12,009 bases of DNA from JAJDIA01 sp031555735 (GTDB lineage: Bacteria > Bacteroidota > Bacteroidia > Bacteroidales > Tannerellaceae), in NCBI GenBank assembly GCA_031555735.1, contig JAVBUE010000074.1:1-12009 (forward strand). Direction: 5' to 3'. Below, one piece after another: positions 6,239 to 12,009 of this stretch; the first letter of the stretch is position 1; the number at the start of each line of letters is the position of its first letter. The notes under the pieces were generated by a model that saw nothing but the letters and a program-made list of their open reading frames with translations, did not search any database and was not told where the DNA came from. The position numbers and the translations under genes are program-made.

Positions 6239-7651
6239 ATGAGGTATGATTATTTGAAAGATGCGTTAAAAGTCCTTTCTGCCGTTATTGTTATATTACT
6301 TGGAGTAGCCCTTATTCCCGACTTTGATATAAAGTATAAGCACTTCAATATCCTTTCTGACGTTGTTGACACTCCCGCCGGTGAAGATGATTCGGTCAGT
6401 CTTGATTCCCTGGAAATGGAATTATTGGCTGCCTCGAAAGACAGTTCGATGACGGAAAGCGCGACTGCCGAGCCGATGGAAACAATCACGGTATTGCCCG
6501 ATTCCGCCTTTTCCCCCAAAGAAGGCGTGGTGAGCTTTGAAGATTTCTCCGCAGGCAAACAAATGCTGTACCCCTTCTATAAAGCCTTGTTGACGGAAGC
6601 TGACAGACGTCCGGTACGGATCGGTGTATTGGGAGATTCCTTTATCGAGGCAGACATTATGACATCCGACCTGCGGAAAAGTTTCCAGTCCCGCTACGGA
6701 GGGACTGGTGTAGGGTTTATCCCCATTGTATCTCCCGTCACCCAGAGCCGCCATTCCATCCAGCAGGAAGCATCGGGCTGGACTACGAAGTCGATGGTCA
6801 ATTATAAGAATGCCGACTGGACCAAATTCAGCCTTACCGGTTTTTATTATATCCCGTCTGAGAATGCAACCGTAACACTGAAATGTGCCAAAACAGACTC
6901 CGTCCCCCGGCTGTCATTCGTATTCCTCAACACTAAAAACACGACAATCCGGGTATCGGTCAATGGAGAGGCACCGGTTGATCACCATCCGGAGCCATCC
7001 GGCGAAGTGCAGTTCATAAGCTTCACCAATCCGGCCATACAGACGCTGAAGGTAACCGTCAGCAATGTTGACGGATTCACCGGGCTTGGTTTTTACCGCG
7101 ACAGCCATACGGGCATTTATGTGGACAACTTCTCTGTCAGAGGTTCTTCGGGTGCGGTACTGACCACCATCAGCCAGGACCTGACCAGCCAGTTAACCAA
7201 ACATGTCCAATATGACCTGTTGATTGTTGAATATGGACTAAATGTGATGGTGGCCGAAAAGAGCACCTACGCATCCTATCGCCGGATGATGACCAATGCG
7301 GTTGATCATCTCAAGAAATGTTATCCCAACACCCCAATCATACTGATGAGCGTAGGCGACCGCGGAAGCAAAAACACGGACGGCAGCATCAGTACCCATC
7401 CCGGTGTCCTCCCGCTGGTCGATGCGCAACGCGAGATCGCCCAAAAATCGGGAATCGTATTCTGGAACACCTTCAAAGCCATGGGCGGCGAAAAAAGCAT
7501 GGTGAGCTTCGTCCACCACAAACCGCCGATGGCCGCGAAAGACTATACCCATATTAACTTTCTGGGAGGAAGTAAAATCGCCGAAGCGCTTTATGAATCC
7601 CTGATGAACGAAAAAAACAGATTTGCTCCAACTATCGGATATGAAAAGTAG
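6239..7651 (+). CDS. Membrane-anchored SGNH-hydrolase-like protein, first of the O-acylation operon
   Basis: A 470-residue protein with a short N-terminal cytoplasmic stretch, one membrane helix (about residues 10-27, VLSAVIVILLGVALIP) and a long periplasmic part. After a Ser/Asp/Glu-rich linker (about 40-95) comes an SGNH domain: block I VLGDSFIEAD with nucleophile Ser134, a probable Gly block VRGSSG near 300, EYGLN with Gly333 and Asn335 for the oxyanion hole, and Asp435-x-x-His438 in DYTHIN. The residues between blocks I and III (about 180-300) look beta-rich and may be a carbohydrate-binding insert. Proteins of this kind act as acetyl esterases or transfer acyl groups to glycans. It is followed with an 11-base overlap by a second SGNH gene and then an MBOAT gene, which favours a transferase role as in PatB, AlgJ/AlgX or DltD. 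The exact substrate cannot be read from sequence. Confidence 0.82.
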   Translation: MRYDYLKDALKVLSAVIVILLGVALIPDFDIKYKHFNILSDVVDTPAGEDDSVSLDSLEMELLAASKDSSMTESATAEPMETITVLPDSAFSPKEGVVSFEDFSAGKQMLYPFYKALLTEADRRPVRIGVLGDSFIEADIMTSDLRKSFQSRYGGTGVGFIPIVSPVTQSRHSIQQEASGWTTKSMVNYKNADWTKFSLTGFYYIPSENATVTLKCAKTDSVPRLSFVFLNTKNTTIRVSVNGEAPVDHHPEPSGEVQFISFTNPAIQTLKVTVSNVDGFTGLGFYRDSHTGIYVDNFSVRGSSGAVLTTISQDLTSQLTKHVQYDLLIVEYGLNVMVAEKSTYASYRRMMTNAVDHLKKCYPNTPIILMSVGDRGSKNTDGSISTHPGVLPLVDAQREIAQKSGIVFWNTFKAMGGEKSMVSFVHHKPPMAAKDYTHINFLGGSKIAEALYESLMNEKNRFAPTIGYEK

Positions 7652-8900
7652 CTACCCATTGATTGTCCTAACCTGGTTCCTTTTTCTGTTGCCGGCCGGT
7701 CCGCTGTGCGCGCAACAGTCTAAAAGCAACCCACGCATCGCGCTGGATATCCGGAAAGAGGCCAACAGGATAATCGATAAAAACAGGATACTGGACACTT
7801 TCTTTTCCCGCCTGTACCAACTATCACAGCCTGCACCGGTCATCAACGCCCCGTCGGTTGTCTCCATCATGCACATCGGCGATTCACACGTACAAGCTGG
7901 TTTTCTGACGGTGAATATCATGAACAACCTGCAGGAAAAGTTCGGAAGCGCCGGCCGTGGGTTGATTTTCCCGTTCAAGCTGGCACGCACCAACGAACCC
8001 TTCGATTACGATATCCTTTCCGAATCGAAATGGGACAAGACGCTGGTTGTGCAACGCACCCAAAAACTACCCTTGGGATTAGGTGGTTTGTCTATCAAGA
8101 CCAACGACGATAATTTCTCGTTCGAGATACGTTCATCCACCCGGGAGAAGATCGACCATTCGTTCAACAAGATTACGATCTTCCATCACGAGAAGGCGCC
8201 CGAACTGTATGTCACAGACCCGACGATCAAGTCTGTCAACAAGAAAAGCCCATATCCGTTTGCTTCCATCATCCAGTTGAACAACCGGGTCAACAGCCTC
8301 GTCTTATCCACCGGCTCGCAGATACTCAAAGGCGACTCCGCCATATACTACGGCTTCAGCCTGGAAAACGGGAAAAGGGGGATCCTTTACCACGCCGTTG
8401 GTATCAACGGAGCCCAGTTCCGACACTACGGCAGCGTGCAGAACTTCGCGCAACAGATATCCATACTCAGTCCCGAGCTGTTCATCTTCTCGCTGGGTAC
8501 CAATGAAGCCTTCCGGGGCAAACTGAATGAGAAGAACCTGTATAACGAGATCGACGCGATTATCGAACCCATCCGCCGGGCAAACCCCAAAGCGCTGGTG
8601 CTGATCACCACCCCACCCGATTGCCTGGCTGCCTCTGCCGACGTAACAAAAAACAGTAACCCGAATATCGCCATTGTCAGAAATGTATTGATCCGGTATG
8701 CCGAAACCAAAGGGTGCGCCTACTGGGATTTATATACTGTACTGGGAGGAGACGGTTCCGCTTACAAGATGTACGAGGCCAAATACCTGTACAAAGACGG
8801 CGTTCACTTTCTGAAAGATGGATATACGATGCTCGGAAACCTGTTTTCTGATGCACTCATTCGAAACTATACCGAATATGTTCAATATAGACTTCGCTAA
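7641..8900 (+). CDS. Secreted SGNH-hydrolase-like protein, second of the O-acylation operon
   Basis: A 419-residue exported protein. Residues 1-24 form a signal peptide (MKSS, hydrophobic core, cleavage near LCA-QQ). All SGNH blocks are present: HIGDSHVQAG with Ser82, VGINGAQFRHY (Gly254, Asn256) as block II, FSLGTNEAF with Gly286 and Asn288, and Asp386-x-x-His389 in KDGVHF. The start at 7641 is preferred over an in-frame upstream codon at 7623 because it sits at the head of the signal peptide. The ATG overlaps the last 11 bases of the preceding gene, suggesting translational coupling. It has the same fold as its neighbour but little visible sequence similarity outside the motifs, so the two are probably not a recent duplication. 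It is likely a periplasmic acyltransferase or esterase working with the MBOAT protein; which of the pair transfers and which trims is unknown. Confidence 0.85.
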   Translation: MKSSYPLIVLTWFLFLLPAGPLCAQQSKSNPRIALDIRKEANRIIDKNRILDTFFSRLYQLSQPAPVINAPSVVSIMHIGDSHVQAGFLTVNIMNNLQEKFGSAGRGLIFPFKLARTNEPFDYDILSESKWDKTLVVQRTQKLPLGLGGLSIKTNDDNFSFEIRSSTREKIDHSFNKITIFHHEKAPELYVTDPTIKSVNKKSPYPFASIIQLNNRVNSLVLSTGSQILKGDSAIYYGFSLENGKRGILYHAVGINGAQFRHYGSVQNFAQQISILSPELFIFSLGTNEAFRGKLNEKNLYNEIDAIIEPIRRANPKALVLITTPPDCLAASADVTKNSNPNIAIVRNVLIRYAETKGCAYWDLYTVLGGDGSAYKMYEAKYLYKDGVHFLKDGYTMLGNLFSDALIRNYTEYVQYRLR

Positions 8901-10377
8901 AATAGGAGAAATTCTGCGTTATATACCGGAAGAGCCGTTGATTTTCAACAGCTCCTTCTTCCTGTTTTTCCTGACTATCGTCCTGCTTATTTACGCCTGG
9001 CTGAAGAAAAGCGAAAGAAACGAGCGGTTCAAGATCATTTTCATGATCGTCGCCTCATTCTACTTTTACTATAAAACCAATGGTTTTTACTTTCTGCTTA
9101 TCCTCTTCATCGCTTTTGTCGATTATTTCGCCGCCCATCTGATCCATAACGCGCCCAATGCCCGGAAGAAACGGATGTGGCTGATCGCCAGCCTCACCAT
9201 CGACTTGGGTGTATTGTGTTATTTCAAATACACGAACTTCTTCTTCGACCTGTTTTACGAACTGGCCAATAAGCCCTTCACCCCCTTCAGCATCATGCTG
9301 CCGGTAGGGATCTCCTTCTTTATCTTCCAGTCGCTGAGTTACGTGATCGATATTTACAGGGGGAAGGTTGTTCCTTTGTACAACATACTCGATTACATCT
9401 TCTATATCTCGTTCTTCCCCCAGTTGGTGGCCGGCCCCATTGTACGCGCGAAAGATTTTATCCCGCAGATACACAAGCCGTTCACGATGACGAAAAAAAT
9501 ATGGAACGAGGCCTTTATCCTGATCCTGACCGGGTTGTTCAAAAAAGCCATCATCTCCGATTACATCAGTACGAACTTCGTGGATCGCATCTTCGACTAT
9601 CCCGAACTCTATTCCGGAGTGGAAAACCTCTTTGCTGTCTATGGCTACGCAGCCCAGATCTATTGCGACTTCTCCGGCTATTCGGATATGGCGATCGGGT
9701 TTGCCCTCTTGTTTGGTTACCGCTTCAATATCAACTTCGACCTTCCGTATAAATCGGCGACCATCACCGAGTTCTGGCGGCGCTGGCATATCTCACTATC
9801 AGCCTGGCTGAAAGACTACCTGTACATCGCCCTGGGCGGAAACCGGAAAGGGAAGATACGCACTTACGTCAACCTGATGATCACCATGCTCCTGGGCGGG
9901 CTATGGCACGGTGCTTCCCTCCGTTTCATCCTGTGGGGCGGATTACACGGGTTATACCTGGTGGTGCATAAATGGCTGATGGGTCGTTTCCCGGACAAGT
10001 TCCAGACTACGGGAGAAGAGATGACACTCATGAGGCGGATCGTCGGTATCTTCATCACCTTCCACCTGGTTTGCTTCGGCTGGATCTTCTTCCGTGCGGA
10101 AAGCATGGAGAAAGCGACTACCCTCTTATCGCAGATATTCGGCCATTTCCGTCCGGGCGTGTTTATCCCCTTCTTACAGGAATATGCCGTGATCGTCTTC
10201 CTGATCGTCCTCTGCTTCGCAATGCAGTTCCTTCCGGCTTCCCTGACGGAATCGACCAGACAGAAGGTGGCCAACTGGAACTGGATGGTCAAAGCCGCGG
10301 TTACGGCCGCCCTCATCATCCTGATCGCACAGGTCAAATCATCGGAGATACAGCCGTTTATCTACTTCCAGTTCTGA
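8878..10377 (+). CDS. MBOAT family O-acyltransferase (AlgI/DltB-like)
   Basis: A 499-residue polytopic inner-membrane protein with roughly ten or more hydrophobic segments. The MBOAT signature is intact: TEFWRRWHISLSAWLKDYLY (His304 in the WRRWH motif), then LGGLWHGAS with the presumed catalytic His344, then WIFFRAES near 402-409 and the terminal IYFQF typical of AlgI relatives. GISFFIFQSLSYVIDIYRG (about 144-162) and QLVAGPIVR (about 182-190) are further family landmarks. Such proteins take acyl groups, usually acetyl, from a cytoplasmic donor and pass them across the membrane to a periplasmic partner. The ATG at 8878 is chosen because the protein then begins as AlgI relatives do; it overlaps the preceding SGNH gene by 23 bases, so coupling is likely. 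The likely system is O-acetylation of peptidoglycan or a surface polysaccharide. The gene ends 27 bases from the convergent YihY-like gene. Confidence 0.95.
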   Translation: MFNIDFAKIGEILRYIPEEPLIFNSSFFLFFLTIVLLIYAWLKKSERNERFKIIFMIVASFYFYYKTNGFYFLLILFIAFVDYFAAHLIHNAPNARKKRMWLIASLTIDLGVLCYFKYTNFFFDLFYELANKPFTPFSIMLPVGISFFIFQSLSYVIDIYRGKVVPLYNILDYIFYISFFPQLVAGPIVRAKDFIPQIHKPFTMTKKIWNEAFILILTGLFKKAIISDYISTNFVDRIFDYPELYSGVENLFAVYGYAAQIYCDFSGYSDMAIGFALLFGYRFNINFDLPYKSATITEFWRRWHISLSAWLKDYLYIALGGNRKGKIRTYVNLMITMLLGGLWHGASLRFILWGGLHGLYLVVHKWLMGRFPDKFQTTGEEMTLMRRIVGIFITFHLVCFGWIFFRAESMEKATTLLSQIFGHFRPGVFIPFLQEYAVIVFLIVLCFAMQFLPASLTESTRQKVANWNWMVKAAVTAALIILIAQVKSSEIQPFIYFQF

Positions 10378-10404
10378 CGGGACAGTTCGACACGGCCTGC
10401 TTGA

Positions 10405-11778
10405 TTATAGTTCTTTGAGGAGTACGTCGCCATTGGCGGCCAGCAGGTCCTCACGTGTCTTGAGGAGCGCCTTCCATTCACTGCGGAACAAGCCTTTAAT
10501 GTCGATCTTGAAATTTTCCGAGCCGCACTCATCCAGCCGTTGCAGCACGAAGCCCATGCTGATCTGGTTGATATCGATGGCCGGCTGGTAATAGATGATT
10601 CGGTCGTCGTCGCCAATCACCACCTCAGAGATGATCTTCAGTTCGAGCAACAGGTGGAGGATCTGCGTCGTGATACGGATCGGGATCCGGTACGTATCCG
10701 ACAGTTCATCCGCCGTATAAGGATTTTCGCCTTTCTCAAACCGTTTGACGATGAGCGACGTGATCAATACCGTCAGGAAATCCTTGTAACGGCGGCTGAT
10801 ATTCTTGCTGTCGCGTTCGAAACTGAACTTGCTTACATTCTGCGCCGAATAGGCCAGCGCCGCCCCGAACAGGCAGATGATCCACGACAACTGCAGCCAC
10901 AAGAGCAACAACGGCAATGCAGCGAAGCTCCCGTAGATCGCGTTGTACTTGCTCACCCAAATCTGCCCGCTGATATACAGGAACTGGAAGAACTGGAACG
11001 CGCATCCGCTGATCGTTCCCGCAATCAGCGCGTTCAGGAAGTTCACTTTGGTATTGGGCAAGAAAATATACAGCCCCGTAAATACCAGCGAAATGATCAC
11101 ATAGGGTGCGAATTTCAGGGACATATCGACCACGGGCGTGAGAAACACGAACTCTTCGAGGAACGAGTTCTGCAACGTGGATACAAAGATGGAAATACCG
11201 CTCGAGGCGGTGATCAGGACAGGCAGGAGGATAAACATGGCCAGGTAATCTGTCACCTTCCGGTAAAAAGGACGTGACTTCTGTACCTGCCAGATTTCAT
11301 TGAACGTATCTTCGATGGAAGAGATCAGGTTGATCACCGTATAAAAAAGGAAGATCAAACCGAAACCGATAATCACCCCGCCCTGCGCCTGCGCCAGGTA
11401 ACTGTCCACAAACTTGAAGGCTTCGCTGAATTCGGCATCATGACCCGGGAAATAATCGATCAGCTCTTCCCGCACCGTCTGCTGGAAACCGAATCCTTTC
11501 GCTATCCCCAGCAAGACCGCCAGCAGGGGGACGATGGCGAGCAGCGTGCTATACGTCAAGGCCGACGCTTTGGTCTGCAGGTTCTCATTCAGGAAGGTAC
11601 GGATGGCGAGGATCGTTGTTTTGACGATGTTGATCCACGTCTCCTTCAGCCCGCTCACCTCATGTTCGGTGATGCGCCAGATATCGTATGTTACAAAATG
11701 GATCGTCTTTGTCAGGAAAGCGCTGATGCGTTCGTCGAGGGGACGCTTGTCTTTCTGCTGTTCGTCTTTCTGTTCCAT
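10405..11778 (-). CDS. YihY/BrkB (UPF0761) family inner-membrane protein
   Basis: A 457-residue membrane protein. A charged N-terminal segment (about 1-45) is followed by a core of six predicted membrane helices (about 55-310). The family signature KASALTYSTLLAIVPLLAVL is at about 70-89, and the closing motif YNAIYGSFAALPLLLLWLQ followed by a helix is at about 278-310. The C-terminal 130 residues are soluble; about 330-400 looks like a winged-helix domain (PYTADELSDTYRIPIRITTQILHLLLELKII), which is common in Bacteroidetes members. The family was once called RNase BN/BrkB, but RNase BN activity belongs to another protein; the true function is unknown. The ATG at 11778 is used: an in-frame ATG at 11838 would run through the 3' end of rnpB. 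The start lies only about 22 bases after the RNase P RNA, with no visible promoter between. Confidence 0.93.
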   Translation of the reverse strand: MEQKDEQQKDKRPLDERISAFLTKTIHFVTYDIWRITEHEVSGLKETWINIVKTTILAIRTFLNENLQTKASALTYSTLLAIVPLLAVLLGIAKGFGFQQTVREELIDYFPGHDAEFSEAFKFVDSYLAQAQGGVIIGFGLIFLFYTVINLISSIEDTFNEIWQVQKSRPFYRKVTDYLAMFILLPVLITASSGISIFVSTLQNSFLEEFVFLTPVVDMSLKFAPYVIISLVFTGLYIFLPNTKVNFLNALIAGTISGCAFQFFQFLYISGQIWVSKYNAIYGSFAALPLLLLWLQLSWIICLFGAALAYSAQNVSKFSFERDSKNISRRYKDFLTVLITSLIVKRFEKGENPYTADELSDTYRIPIRITTQILHLLLELKIISEVVIGDDDRIIYYQPAIDINQISMGFVLQRLDECGSENFKIDIKGLFRSEWKALLKTREDLLAANGDVLLKEL

Positions 11779-11799
11779 TTCTTTCGTTTTAAAGTAAAA

Positions 11800-12009
11800 C
11801 AGTTTGCCTGTAAGCCGGGTTCTGTGCCTGCCTGCCATTACGACAGGCAGGTGTCTGCCATTTATCTTGTCTTGTTGTTGCCAACAAGCTTTAGCGATCT
11901 ACCCCCCGGCATCGGGCGGGCAGCCCTACATGCGCCGGTGTACATGATCTTACAACCCATAGGACGTACGGCATCTCATATCACTGTGAGACCCGGTGGG
12001 CTCTTACCC
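11800..12009 (-). ncRNA. rnpB: RNase P RNA, 3' portion (5' part lies beyond the window)
   Basis: This is the catalytic RNA that trims the 5' leader of tRNA precursors. On the minus strand the window begins with GGGTAAGAGCCCACCGG, the conserved core segment equivalent to GGGTAAGAGCGCACCG of Escherichia coli. It ends with AGATAAATGGCAGACA and then ACAGAACCCGGCTTAC, the universal 3' signature. Between these last two motifs is an 8-bp hairpin (CCTGCCTG 11827-11834 with CAGGCAGG 11844-11851) that makes this segment longer than in Escherichia coli. The exact 3' end is uncertain by a few bases (about 11797-11806); the T-rich stretch after it may serve in termination. The 5' half, including the GAGGAAAGTCC core, is outside the window. 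Confidence 0.95.

Noticed and set aside
8818..8877. Upstream start for the MBOAT gene at 8818
   Set aside because: It would add 20 residues that are only a shifted reading of the SGNH gene's conserved C-terminus; the ATG at 8878 gives the expected beginning.
9055..9789. Minus-strand 244-residue ORF
   Set aside because: It is antisense to the transmembrane helices of the MBOAT gene; its charged, low-hydrophobicity translation is the usual mirror of membrane-protein codons.
11779..11838. N-terminal extension of the YihY-like protein to an ATG at 11838
   Set aside because: The added 20 codons are the 3' end of RNase P RNA; the ATG at 11778 gives a normal family N-terminus.

Overview
The window looks like chromosomal DNA from a gut-type member of the Bacteroidales, probably Parabacteroides or a close relative. 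This rests on the gene families (PorT-like and OmpA-like barrels, a DUF4136 lipoprotein, a Bacteroidetes-style S9 dipeptidyl peptidase), on promoters of the Bacteroidetes type (-7 TAnnTTTG, -33 TTTG/TTG), on the lack of strong Shine-Dalgarno sites, and on the form of the RNase P RNA. The genus is an inference from general familiarity; no database was searched.

Layout, left to right. Positions 1-370 hold no convincing gene. They contain a 22-bp tandem repeat array whose units are themselves inverted repeats, several further hairpins and repeated GTGGAAG heptamers, then a strong terminator (288-325) for the minus-strand genes that follow. Positions 371-4631 carry four minus-strand envelope genes: an outer-membrane beta-barrel and an aromatic-rich DUF4136 lipoprotein (a two-gene unit), a PorT-like barrel with its own promoter and terminator, and a secreted dipeptidyl-peptidase IV-like serine protease.

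A 103-bp divergent intergenic region with closely packed, opposed -7 elements separates the protease from a plus-strand gene (4735-5853) encoding a CARF plus PD-(D/E)XK nuclease of the Card1/Can2 (DUF1887) type. This is a defence effector activated by cyclic oligoadenylate in type III CRISPR systems, but no cas gene or CRISPR array is present here. It is followed by about 385 bp of GC-rich, hairpin-rich DNA without a believable ORF, then a well-formed promoter and a three-gene overlapping operon (6239-10377): two different SGNH-hydrolase-like envelope proteins and an AlgI/DltB-type MBOAT O-acyltransferase. Together these make a plausible machine for carrying acyl (probably acetyl) groups across the inner membrane and placing them on a cell-envelope glycan.

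The right end is on the minus strand: a YihY/BrkB-type membrane protein immediately downstream of the RNase P RNA gene (rnpB), whose 3' part fills the last 210 bases and whose 5' part lies beyond the window. The most interesting items are the orphan Card1-like nuclease with its shared divergent promoter, the structured spacer after it, the SGNH-SGNH-MBOAT operon, and the hairpin repeat array at the left edge.
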